This document shows, one piece after another, positions 1 through 6,257 of a stretch of DNA of 33,357 nt. The stretch lies in assembly GCA_023481175.1 (NCBI GenBank), contig JAMCWM010000019.1:1-33357 (forward strand). Direction: 5' to 3'. This DNA comes from Nitrospirota bacterium. Lineage in GTDB: Bacteria; Nitrospirota; Leptospirillia; Leptospirillales; Leptospirillaceae. The notes beneath the pieces were generated by a model that was given only the letters and a program-made list of their open reading frames with translations, had not been told where the DNA came from and made no database searches. The position numbers and the translations under genes were made by a program. Numbering within the stretch: position 1 is the first letter of the stretch; each line of letters starts with the position of its first letter.

Positions 1-72
1 GGACTCTCATCCTTCCCAGGAGACGTCCGGGCGAAACCGCTCCACTCCGGACCCAGACTCCAGAAGATCTTT

Positions 73-116
73 TCCCGCCACGGAACCGTTGCGTCTTCGA
101 ACGGTCACCCTACCCC
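73..116. repeat. Dispersed repeat, copy A (about 45 bp)
   Basis: This stretch is about 80 percent alike, with small gaps, to 1940-1985. Two blocks are exact: TGCGTCTTCGAAC (90-102 and 1957-1969) and CCCTACCCC (108-116 and 1977-1985). It lies upstream of the HepT remnant, while copy B lies between two other gene remnants. I do not recognise the element. It could be the end of an insertion sequence, a small non-autonomous element or a shared scrap of one older gene. The rest of 1-190 holds only short open frames without recognisable content. Confidence 0.55.
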
Positions 117-193
117 TGAATAGATACTTTTTGACTATACCAGAGGAAAGGAAGATGGGAAGTGCGATCGTCACTCGCTGAGGGTGGATGTGA

Positions 194-466
194 GCAATTC
201 CTATAAACTATCTCAATGACAGGGATCTTCTTTCCATTGTAGAACGACAACTGGAAATTATCGGCGAAGCCGTGGGCAAGGCCTCGAAGATCGACCCGGC
301 CGTCAGAGAGAATCTGCCGGAAGCCGGAAAGCTGGTCGGGCTCAGAAACCGGCTTATCCACGGATACGATTCCATCGTCCATCCGCAGATCTACCAGAGC
401 GTGAAGGAGCTCCTTCACGGCTTCGAACGAAAGGTCGACGAGCGTCTGAATGTTTTGTCGAACCAG
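194..466 (+). pseudogene. hepT: HepT-like (DUF86) HEPN toxin remnant
   Basis: HepT proteins are HEPN-fold ribonucleases that act as toxins and are neutralised by an MntA nucleotidyltransferase. The frame opens after a TGA at 191-193 and reads a typical HepT middle and end: RQLEIIGEAV at about 245-274, then LRNRLIHGYD at 341-370, which carries the R-x4-H catalytic pair of HEPN RNases. The N-terminal third of the family, with its start codon, is missing. At the 3' end the frame runs without a stop into the transposase fragment that begins near 470-481, so the end was also replaced. No nucleotidyltransferase partner is visible inside the window. Family assignment is from motif memory; the broken state is seen directly. 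Confidence 0.75.
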
Positions 467-480
467 GAGAGGGTCTTCCC

Positions 481-1107
481 GTGGGGCGGGATCGTGTTCG
501 GACGGCGATGCGAGCGATGGGGATCGAGGGGATCCATCCGGGTCCCAACCTCAGCAAACGGGCTTTGGCTCACAAGATCTATCCATATCTTCTCCGGAAT
601 GTGGTGGCCCGATATCCTCACCACATCTGGGGCATCGATATTACGTACATCCGCTTGCGTCAAGGATGGATGTATCTTGTGGCCATTATCGACTGGTATT
701 CCCGATATGTCGTCTCCTGGGAAGTCGACCAGACCTTGGAGATGCCGTTCGTCCTCTTGTGTGTGGATCGGGCCCTTGAGATGGTCACTCCGGAGATCTG
801 GAACAGCGATCAGGGGAGCCATTTTACCAGCGACAGCTATCTGGACCGTCTCAAGTACCGAAAAGTCCAGATCAGCATGGACGGGAAAGGACGAGCTATC
901 GACAACATTTTCACCGAACGTCTCTGGAGAAGTCTCAAGTGGGAAGAGGTTTACCTCAACGAATACAACTCTCCTCGAGAGGCTCGAGACCGAATCCGGG
1001 ACTGGTTCAGGTTTTACAACACCAAGAGACCTCATCAATCTCTCGAATACCGAACTCCTCAGGAAGTTCTCCTGGAGGGAACAAGAAACAGGGTTCCAAC
1101 CTTGTGA
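481..1107 (+). mobile_element. IS3-family transposase (OrfB) fragment
   Basis: This is the integrase-type DDE catalytic domain of an IS3-family OrfB. All three acidic motifs are present: WGIDITYIRL (first D, about 628-657), NSDQGSHFTS (second D, about 802-831) and NIFTERLWRSLKW (E, about 904-942). They are followed by the family's C-terminal YNTKRPHQSLEYRTPQ. At 208 codons it lacks the N-terminal HTH_21 part of OrfB and has no OrfA, so it cannot be a complete element. The GTG at 481 is just the first start codon in the open frame. Its left edge cuts into the HepT remnant, which suggests insertion there followed by loss of the left half of the element. Confidence 0.85.
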
Positions 1108-1180
1108 AACCTCTCTCAGCTCAAGAAGAGGCTATAGTTTTAATAGAAACTTCTTGTGCTTAAATAAAGAAGAGATTTTT

Positions 1181-1204
1181 GTATTGACAAAGCCACCCAC
1201 TTCA
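1181..1204 (+). repeat. Candidate right inverted repeat of the IS3 element
   Basis: About 75 bp past the transposase stop the sequence reads GTATTGACAAAGCCACCCAC followed by TTCA. Its reverse complement starts TGAAGTGGGTGGCTTTGTCA, which resembles terminal repeats of some IS3-family members that begin TGAA. No matching left repeat is visible upstream, in keeping with a truncated element. This rests on resemblance only. Confidence 0.35.
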
Positions 1205-1271
1205 GAAGGAACAGGAGGAAAAGAAGGAAGCTCTCGCACGATCCCACCAGAGGGGCCGGGACGGGATGGGT

Positions 1272-1307
1272 ATTGAGATTGTTGGACTGTTTTCAGTCCG
1301 ATTGAAG
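1272..1307. repeat. Dispersed 36-bp repeat, copy 1
   Basis: This segment matches 25311-25346 at about 26 of 36 positions without gaps. Its core, TTTTCAGTCCGATTGAAG (1290-1307), differs from the second copy at two positions. Here it lies just past the 3' end of the broken antitoxin gene. I do not recognise the element. Confidence 0.4.
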
Positions 1308-1319
1308 TCGGCATCTGAG

Positions 1320-1626
1320 TCAGTGTTTGTGACTGGTCGCAACATCCTGTACTGCTTCCATCACGTGCATTTCGACATGCATGCCAGCAACGGCCGCCAT
1401 GTTAACCAAGGCATCCAGACTGAACAGACAGATTTTTCCGCGCATGAGGTCAGACACACGGTTGCGTGACGCCGAACAGCTTGGCGGCCTGCGACTGGCT
1501 CAGGCCAGTGCGGGCGATGTGTGCTTTCAGCGCCATCATCAAGCCCGAACGCAGCTTCATGTTCTCGGCTTCTTCCGTGGTGTTTTCGATAGCATCCCAC
1601 ACGCTGGCGAATTGTTCATCGCTCAT
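1320..1626 (-). pseudogene. HigA-like XRE antitoxin, frameshifted
   Basis: The gene starts at ATG 1626-1624, overlapping the TGA of the toxin gene as ATGA. It reads MSDEQFASVWDAIENTTEEA and then an XRE/Cro helix-turn-helix containing GLSQSQAAKLFGV. At about 1462 the frame meets TGA right after TQPCV. Shifting by one base restores SDLMRGKICLFSLDALVNMA and continues to a TGA at 1322-1320, giving about 102 codons. The simplest reading is loss of one base near 1460-1466, inside the recognition helix, which would give a dead antitoxin of about 64 residues. The family binds its own promoter and the cognate HigB-type toxin. Confidence 0.8.
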
Positions 1627-1940
1627 TTTCCCATCTCCTTCAGTAAATCACGATAACGGCTCTCAGCCAAGTCCAAATCCGTCTTTCTTGTCTTCTGTGT
1701 CTTCTTCTGGAAGCAATGAAGCACAAAGACCGCATTGGCGAACTTTGCCACATAAACGACTCGGAACTCGCCGGCACTGTCCCTAATCCGAATTTCCATA
1801 ACACCTTGACCAATCGTCGGCAAGGGCTTCCAGTCGTCAGGTTCTTGACCGTGTTGCACCTGGTCGAGCTGGTACCCTGCCTCTCGCCGTGCTGGAGCGG
1901 GAAAAGTTCGCAGGTCGTCGAGGGCATTCCCTCTGAACTT
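1623..1940 (-). pseudogene. HigB/Gp49-like (PF05973) toxin lacking a start
   Basis: This is a RelE-superfamily mRNA interferase of the phage-derived Gp49-like/HigB type, lying upstream of and overlapping its XRE partner. The frame reads LDDLRTFPAPARREAGYQLD, then VQHGQEPDDWKPLPTIGQGV, EIRIRDSAGEFRVVYVAKF and VLHCFQKKTQKT. These are the family's conserved blocks in order. The frame is open upstream to a TAG near 1990 but has no ATG, GTG or TTG before the GTG at 1859-1857, and that start would remove the first helix. The homology fades at about 1940, where the dispersed repeat starts, so the start codon was probably lost by recombination there. With the antitoxin also frameshifted, the pair looks dead. 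Confidence 0.8.
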
Positions 1941-1985
1941 CCCGCCACAGGACCTCTGCGTCTTCGAACTGCCAGGCCCTACCCC
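1940..1985. repeat. Dispersed repeat, copy B, at a gene-fragment junction
   Basis: This is the second copy of the sequence at 73-116. It fills the gap between the end of toxin homology (about 1940) and the start of isomerase homology (1988) almost exactly. That placement suggests the repeat marks a recombination seam or is itself the inserted unit. Confidence 0.55.
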
Positions 1986-1987
1986 CT

Positions 1988-2570
1988 ATGGAAAGCAACG
2001 GCAAGCACGTCCACCTGGACGGCTCCCCCGCCGACACCTCCACCGGGTCCATCTTCTGGGGAGAGCCGGGTACCAACGGACAGCACTCCTTCTACCAGTT
2101 GATCCATCAGGGGACCCACCTCCTCCACATCGACTTTATCGGCTTCTCGCGGTCCAGGACCCCTGTGAACCCATCACGACATCCTGATGGCCAACATGGT
2201 CGCCCAGTCGGAGGCCCTGGCCTTCGGGAAGACGGCCGACGAGGTGCGCGCGGACGGAGTCCCGGAGTTCCAGGTCCCTCACCGGACCTTCGAGGGCAAC
2301 CGTCCGAGCAAAACCACAGAAGTTCAATGATGGAGGAACTGACTTCCCGGACGCTCGGAGCCCTGATCGCCCTTTACGAACACAGCGTTTTCACTCAGGG
2401 GATCCTCTGGGGGATCGACTTCATCGACCAGTGGGGCGTGGAACTCGGGAAGGTCATGGCGGTGCGGATCATCAAGGAGCTGGAGGAAGGATCGGAGGCG
2501 GGAGTCCACGACAGCGGGACGGCGCGCTGATCGAGCGCTATCAGAAAAACGCGCAGGAAACGGTGACTCC
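1988..2570 (+). pseudogene. pgi: Glucose-6-phosphate isomerase C-terminal remnant
   Basis: Pgi interconverts glucose 6-phosphate and fructose 6-phosphate. The remnant covers about the last 190 residues of the roughly 540-residue enzyme, spread over several frames. It reads MESNGKHVHLDGSPADTSTG and WGEPGTNGQHSFYQLIHQGT (about 1988-2120). After a shift it reads [20 protein letters not shown] and [10 protein letters not shown] (2169 to about 2310). After a second shift it reads LTSRTLGALIALYEHSVFTQ and QWGVELGKVM (about 2339-2462), and after a third it ends in LIERYQKNAQ (2527-2556). The signature EPGTNGQH and the terminal ELGK lysine region are still readable. The N-terminal two thirds is absent and homology starts right after repeat B. 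The end is approximate because the last frame stays open to 2646, overlapping the convergent ATPase gene. Confidence 0.88.
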
Positions 2571-2576
2571 GGCCCC

Positions 2577-3806
2577 TCAGAAGAAGAGGCCGATTGGGAG
2601 TGCGGTCAGATCCTGTCCGAACGGAAGGATGGATGTTCCCCTATAGAGGATATATCCGTGCCGAAACTGGCCGGAAGCCTCTTCTCTCAGGTGCCGAAGC
2701 CCGGACCAGTCGTCTTTCCTCAGAGTCGACGAAGCCTTGACCTCCACGCCGACAATATCTCCTTGGCGGCTCTCCAGAACAAAATCCACCTCGAATCCTG
2801 TGGATGTGCGGTAATGGAGCATCCGGACAGACGTGTTGCTCCATCCCGCATGTTTTTTCAACTCTCCGTGGACAAAGGTCTCCAAAAGATGTCCCGGCAT
2901 ACCGGGCTCCCTCATGAGGCGTTCGGATCCGTACCCCAGAAGATCGGCCATGAGCCCCGTGTCATTGAGGAATATTTTCGGCGCCTTCACGAATCGCTTT
3001 CCTTCGTTTCTAGACCAGGAAGAAATCGGCGCAATCAAAAAGGTCGCCTCCAGAAGAGTCAGATAACGCCTGAGAGTCGTCAGGGGAATTCCAGCGGACC
3101 GTGAAAGTTCCGAAATGTTCAAAAGAGAGGCGCTTCGAGCGGCGAGGAGCGATAGAAGCCGGGGCATTTCCGTCAGTCCGTCGATATTCGCAAGATCCCT
3201 GATGTCGCGTTCCAGGAGGGAAGTGACATAAGAATTAAACCAGGCATGCCTTCGGGATTCCGACGAACGTCGCTGGGATTCCGGATAGCCGCCGAGAACG
3301 AGAGCCTGGATCAGGCCTTCGCGCGAGAGCTCGGAAACCGGCCAGTTTACGACCTCTCTGGAAAAGAGAGCGTCCACGACATTCCTTCGGCGACCGGAAA
3401 TCTCTTGCCGGGACAGAGGCCAAAGCGTCAGGATCTCCATCCGTCCAGCCAGAGACTCCGACAGTTTTGGAAGAAGAAGGACATTCGCGGATCCCGTCAG
3501 AAGGAATCGACCCGGACGCCGATCCCGATCCACTTCCGCCTTGATGGCCAGAAACAGATCTGGAACACGCTGAACCTCATCGATCACAAGATTCCCGGGA
3601 AACGTGGAGACAAGTCCTTGGGGGTCGGCCTTTGCCGCGGACAGAACACTGGCATCGTCCAAGGTAAAGTATCGGGTTTCCGAGTCATTCCCTGCCAGAG
3701 TCTGGACAAGGGTGCTCTTTCCCGTTTGTCGCGCACCGTTCAACAGGACGACGGGAGTGTCTTTCAGGGCATCGAGGATGTTTTGGGTAATATGACGATC
3801 ATACAT
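2577..3806 (-). CDS. AAA ATPase with C-terminal DUF4143
   Basis: This 409-residue protein has an N-terminal AAA_14-type P-loop domain and a C-terminal DUF4143 nuclease-like domain. Near residues 25-35 is the Walker A motif GARQTGKST. The Walker B-like motif NLVIDEVQRVPDLF follows at about 75-90, and the sensor-like FLLTGSANVLLLPKL at about 105-120. A winged-helix-like stretch comes before DUF4143 (GFEVDFVLE near residue 350, then GVEVKAS). The function of these abundant ATPases is poorly known; they are common in mobile and accessory regions. I chose ATG 3806 rather than an upstream in-frame ATG at 3941 because the family starts near MYDRHI and because a strong promoter-palindrome lies directly upstream of 3806. 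The gene is intact, unlike most of its neighbours, and its end overlaps the pgi remnant on the other strand. Confidence 0.88.
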   Translation of the reverse strand: MYDRHITQNILDALKDTPVVLLNGARQTGKSTLVQTLAGNDSETRYFTLDDASVLSAAKADPQGLVSTFPGNLVIDEVQRVPDLFLAIKAEVDRDRRPGRFLLTGSANVLLLPKLSESLAGRMEILTLWPLSRQEISGRRRNVVDALFSREVVNWPVSELSREGLIQALVLGGYPESQRRSSESRRHAWFNSYVTSLLERDIRDLANIDGLTEMPRLLSLLAARSASLLNISELSRSAGIPLTTLRRYLTLLEATFLIAPISSWSRNEGKRFVKAPKIFLNDTGLMADLLGYGSERLMREPGMPGHLLETFVHGELKKHAGWSNTSVRMLHYRTSTGFEVDFVLESRQGDIVGVEVKASSTLRKDDWSGLRHLREEASGQFRHGYILYRGTSILPFGQDLTALPIGLFF

Positions 3807-3843
3807 GGTTGAAATATATCCACTTCGTGGATAATTTTCAACC
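3807..3843 (-). promoter_or_regulatory. Palindromic, apparently leaderless promoter of the ATPase gene
   Basis: Directly upstream of the ATG at 3806 lie a -35 box TTGAAA (3841-3836), a 17-nt spacer and a -10 box TATATT (3818-3813). Only six bases separate the -10 box from the start codon, so transcription should start at or next to the ATG. The whole region is also an inverted repeat with 17-bp arms (3807-3823 and 3827-3843), a 3-nt centre and only two mismatched pairs. Its inner half ATCCAC/GTGGAT falls in the promoter spacer. A dimeric repressor bound there would block RNA polymerase. That the ATPase itself is the regulator is only a guess. Confidence 0.65.
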
Positions 3844-3940
3844 ACATCTGGGTGCACGTCAGATTTTTTGGAGGGTATGAGTGGGGAGGATTGCCATTCT
3901 TTTCTTATTGTATGTAATGCAATATTGAAGGATGTGACCA

Positions 3941-4306
3941 ATGCCTATGGAGAACACTCTTCAGGATCTGGTGCAGAAACGCGATCGGCTGAAACAGGCT
4001 CTGATGCAAATCGAGGAGATGCGGCAAGGATCTCTGTCGGCAAGCTACCGGAAATGCGGGAAGCCCACCTGCCACTGCGCTCGGGAAGGAGATCCGGGAC
4101 ATGGTCCCTTCTATGTGCTGACGAGAAAGGATGCCTCCCAGAAAACGGTTGGACGGGCCATTCCCGTCCGCTTTGTCGAGGTGACCCGGGAACAGATCAA
4201 GGAATATCATCGTTTCAAGGAACTCTCCAAAGAGCTTCTGGAAGTCAACGAACAGATCTGCGACCTCAAGCTAAAAAACCGGACGAGCCTTCCTCCAAAT
4301 CCGTAA
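3941..4306 (+). CDS. DUF6788 family transposon-accessory protein
   Basis: This 121-residue protein has a coiled-coil start, LVQKRDRLKQALMQIEEMRQ, then the family hallmark GSLSASYRKCGKPTCHCA (about residues 31-48) with a C-x4-C-x-C cluster. It continues with GPFYVLTRKD and ends in a helical RFKELSKELLEVNEQICDL. Proteins of this type are usually encoded next to transposases and are thought to bind DNA or the transposase; the role is not established. A Shine-Dalgarno AAGGA (3928-3932) lies 8 nt before ATG 3941. No transposase frame follows in the next 290 bp, so the gene looks like an orphan survivor of a lost element. It is divergent from the ATPase, with 134 bp between the starts. Confidence 0.72.
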   Translation: MPMENTLQDLVQKRDRLKQALMQIEEMRQGSLSASYRKCGKPTCHCAREGDPGHGPFYVLTRKDASQKTVGRAIPVRFVEVTREQIKEYHRFKELSKELLEVNEQICDLKLKNRTSLPPNP

Positions 4307-4598
4307 AAACTCCGGAAAATCCTCAAGGAAAAGCTGATTGGAAGAGACAAAATACCCTTTTTGCTTCTTTTCCGGGACGACGCCCGATTCGGACGTATGA
4401 GCGTCCGTCCCGATGCTGGGCTCCCCGACCCTTCCGCAACCAGGCCGGATATTTGGTCGCAGCGACCTACCATCTGACGGTGATCACCCTCTTGCACCCG
4501 GGGGAGGGAGCCTATATGAGTTAGGGATCTTGGCTTCAGTCCTGAATGTTGAGAATGGTCTCGGATTTTCGACTTCGACCCCGGACAAATGTTTCCAT
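4307..4598. other. Intergenic region without a recognisable gene
   Basis: No frame here has a start signal or a protein pattern I recognise on either strand. A short perfect dyad, GGTCGC-A-GCGACC, lies at about 4456-4468. The segment may be what is left of the transposase that once followed the DUF6788 gene, but I cannot show homology. Confidence 0.4.
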
Positions 4599-4853
4599 TC
4601 ACCGATACACATCTTTTCGATGACCTATCTTCAGAATCCGGATTTCTGGAGGGGTTTCCGATACTCGGTAAATGATCCGGTAGTCACCGACACGGATTCT
4701 CAGATTTTCCCCTTGTCCCGACAGTTTCAGGCTTCCCGGAGGGTAGGGATCTGTGGTCAGGTCTCGAAGAGCCTGAGCGATACGCTTGATGGAAGGAGAG
4801 GGCCAACCTGTCAGGTCTTTCTCGGCTCGTCGTTCGACAACAAGCCTATACAC
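4599..4853 (-). CDS. RelE/ParE-family toxin
   Basis: This 84-residue protein has the compact RelE/ParE fold pattern. It starts with MYRLVVERRAEKDLTGWP, has a central helix RIAQALRDLTTDPYPPGS, and ends in strands LRIRVGDYRIIYRV and IRILKIGHRKDVYR. The basic and aromatic residues R-x-G-x-Y-R-I-I-Y and the terminal GHRKDVYR match the RelE group, which cleaves mRNA at the ribosome. The gene follows its antitoxin with an 8-bp overlap, so it is translationally coupled and probably autoregulated. Length and motifs are normal and nothing looks broken. Confidence 0.87.
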   Translation of the reverse strand: MYRLVVERRAEKDLTGWPSPSIKRIAQALRDLTTDPYPPGSLKLSGQGENLRIRVGDYRIIYRVSETPPEIRILKIGHRKDVYR

Positions 4854-5052
4854 CGGGATAGTGTTCCTTCATGAAGTCTTCGAAGTCCCGATATTCCAAT
4901 GGCTTGTTTTTAATCGATTCGAGGTATGCCAGATCCTCAATGTCTTCCAGACGTTCCAAGACGGTTTCCCAGTCCCGGATATCTAGAATCACCTCTTTGG
5001 GTTTTCCTTCTTCATAGACAAACCTGGGCTTGGACTTTAATAAAGATTCCAT
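4846..5052 (-). CDS. Phd/YefM-like antitoxin partner
   Basis: This small acidic protein of 68 residues reads PRFVYEEGKPKEVILDIRDW near its start and then ETVLERLEDIEDLAYLESIK. That is the N-terminal DNA-binding to linker pattern of Phd/YefM-type antitoxins paired with RelE toxins. The frame is open up to an ATG at 5103, but the ATG at 5052 has a strong GGAGG 8 nt upstream, so I place the start there. The gene overlaps the toxin gene by 8 bp. Known members hold the toxin inactive and repress the operon through the N-terminal domain. Confidence 0.8.
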   Translation of the reverse strand: MESLLKSKPRFVYEEGKPKEVILDIRDWETVLERLEDIEDLAYLESIKNKPLEYRDFEDFMKEHYPGV

Positions 5053-5074
5053 CTCGTCACCCTCCACCCTCATT

Positions 5075-5095
5075 GACATTAATAATTTATATGTC
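5075..5095. promoter_or_regulatory. Candidate operator of the RelE/Phd pair
   Basis: An imperfect dyad with outer arms GACAT and ATGTC surrounds a very AT-rich centre 23 bp upstream of the antitoxin start. Antitoxins of this class bind such sites to repress their own operon. A -10-like TATAAA overlaps it on the minus strand, but no convincing -35 box is seen. Confidence 0.4.
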
Positions 5096-5262
5096 CCAAT
5101 CATACTCTGTCATGCATCGCTGAACAAGAATGGTAGCTACCAAGCTGAATCTCCCCGTGAATCTCTTCCCCCGGTCATTTTCATGAAGTGGTCGGGGGCC
5201 CGGACAGGGAGACGAAAAGGATGGTTTTTGAATTCGAAGCGACACCAATTCCGTCACCGGCA

Positions 5263-5499
5263 CTAAGTCCCCAGTGCTTGGCGAGTTTTTGTCTGATCGC
5301 CGATTCCCAGCAACAATCCTTCGACACTGATATCTTCGTCAATTTCATCCCAATGGAGCCCGGTCCCTCCCCCGCTGATTTCATATCTGGCCCGTTGTTC
5401 CTGTGTTGCATAAAGAAGTCGGGGGAAATAGGCCAGAGGAACACCCAGCCGACGACCGTCGGATAAATCGACCCACATGAATTCCTGACCTTTACCCAT
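5263..5499 (-). CDS. DUF2442 protein, short form
   Basis: The 78 residues contain the complete DUF2442 signature: WVDLSDGRRLGVPLAYFPRL, LLYATQEQRARYEISGGGTG, then LHWDEIDEDISVEGLLLG. DUF2442 proteins are often encoded beside DUF4160 genes in toxin-antitoxin-like pairs; their function is not established. The first strand and turn of the family are missing or altered, since homology begins almost at the start codon. I chose the ATG at 5499, preceded by GGAG within the inverted repeat at 5484-5541, but an upstream in-frame ATG at 5556 is also possible. No DUF4160 frame is visible upstream, so the gene is probably an orphan with a rebuilt 5' end. Confidence 0.75.
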   Translation of the reverse strand: MGKGQEFMWVDLSDGRRLGVPLAYFPRLLYATQEQRARYEISGGGTGLHWDEIDEDISVEGLLLGIGDQTKTRQALGT

Positions 5500-5541
5500 A
5501 TCTCCGGCGCTTGGGCACAGGAGATGTGGGTAAAGGTCAGG
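5484..5541. repeat. 22-bp inverted repeat over the DUF2442 start
   Basis: The arms 5484-5505 and 5520-5541 are reverse complements at 21 of 22 positions, separated by a 14-nt loop. In the leftward transcript the second arm contains the chosen ATG (5499) and its purine-rich ribosome site, so folding would hide the start. In DNA it could be the ends of a small deleted element or an operator. Confidence 0.8.
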
Positions 5542-5570
5542 CCATAGGATCCTCAATGATTAGAGTTTTT

Positions 5571-5606
5571 CTTGGGAAGCATACCCAAGGGGAAGCGGAG
5601 TTCCCC
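5571..5606. terminator. Tandem hairpins downstream of the purine operon
   Basis: Two adjacent dyads lie just past the TsaC-like stop. One is CTTGGG/CCCAAG (5571-5576, 5584-5589) and the other GGGGAA/TTCCCC (5589-5594, 5601-5606). The place fits an end of leftward transcription, but no U-tract follows on that strand, so an intrinsic terminator is not proven. Confidence 0.3.
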
Positions 5607-5641
5607 GCATCAGAGCAGACGGACCATCCCATTCGCTCGGC

Positions 5642-6253
5642 CTATCGGACGGGAAGGCTTCGCCAGGATCTCCGGAGAACGGGGCGGTCGAAGGCGGTCA
5701 GGTCGAGGATGGGAGAGACCGGGGCCCCCGGGCGAAATCCCCCGTCCACCACCGCGAGCTCCGGAAAGACGCCCCGGATCTCCTCCAGATTTCTGAGAGG
5801 GGAGGAGCCGGAGAGGTTCAGGCTGGTCCCCGAAAGGGGCTCGCCAAGATAGTCGAGGAAATCCCTCAGGGGCCGACGGGGAGGAATCCGGAAGGCCACC
5901 TTTCCGGACTTGGCCATCCCCAGCGCCACGGCCAGAGGGCGTGCCGGAAGGAGAAAGGTCAGAAAGCGAGGCTGGCCTTCCAGAAGTCTTCGCCGGGAGG
6001 GATCTTCCGGAAGGGCGGCAAAACGGGAAACTACCTCCAGATTTCCTGCCAGATAGAGGATCGGTTTCGTTTCGGAGCGTCCCTTGAGCCGGTGAAGACG
6101 ATGAACGTCCTTCGGAATCCGGGCTGTCGGGACCTCGGCCAGGGCATAAGAAAATTCCACCGGAAATCCCGCCATCTCTCCCGACAGGAACCAGTCCCGG
6201 ATCTCGGCCCATTCGGACCGTCTTGAGAGAGCGAAAACAGGGGAAGAGCCCAT
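5642..6253 (-). CDS. YrdC/TsaC-like (Sua5 family) protein, divergent
   Basis: This 203-residue protein has the YrdC fold pattern. TsaC makes threonylcarbamoyl-AMP for the t6A modification of tRNA. Visible blocks are LHRLKGRSETKPILYLAGNL (about residues 53-72), LTFLLPARPLAVAL, VAFRIPPRRPLRDFLDYLG and PLSGTSLNLSG, the last matching the TSANxSG motif. The usual N-terminal FPTETVYGLG is replaced by FPVEFSYALA, so key threonines and the glycine are lost and the activity may be altered. The gene follows purD after 4 nt and ends the purine unit. A second, canonical TsaC elsewhere in the genome would be expected. I call the family with good confidence and the function with little. Confidence 0.7.
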   Translation of the reverse strand: MGSSPVFALSRRSEWAEIRDWFLSGEMAGFPVEFSYALAEVPTARIPKDVHRLHRLKGRSETKPILYLAGNLEVVSRFAALPEDPSRRRLLEGQPRFLTFLLPARPLAVALGMAKSGKVAFRIPPRRPLRDFLDYLGEPLSGTSLNLSGSSPLRNLEEIRGVFPELAVVDGGFRPGAPVSPILDLTAFDRPVLRRSWRSLPVR

Positions 6254-6257
6254 TCCC

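Noticed and set aside
1272..1307. CRISPR repeat remnant (TTTTCAGTCCGATTGAAG)
   Set aside because: Only single copies are present, with no regular spacing and no cas gene in the window.
4456..4468. Perfect GGTCGC-A-GCGACC dyad as an operator
   Set aside because: It is isolated in a region without a gene or promoter and is short enough to occur by chance.
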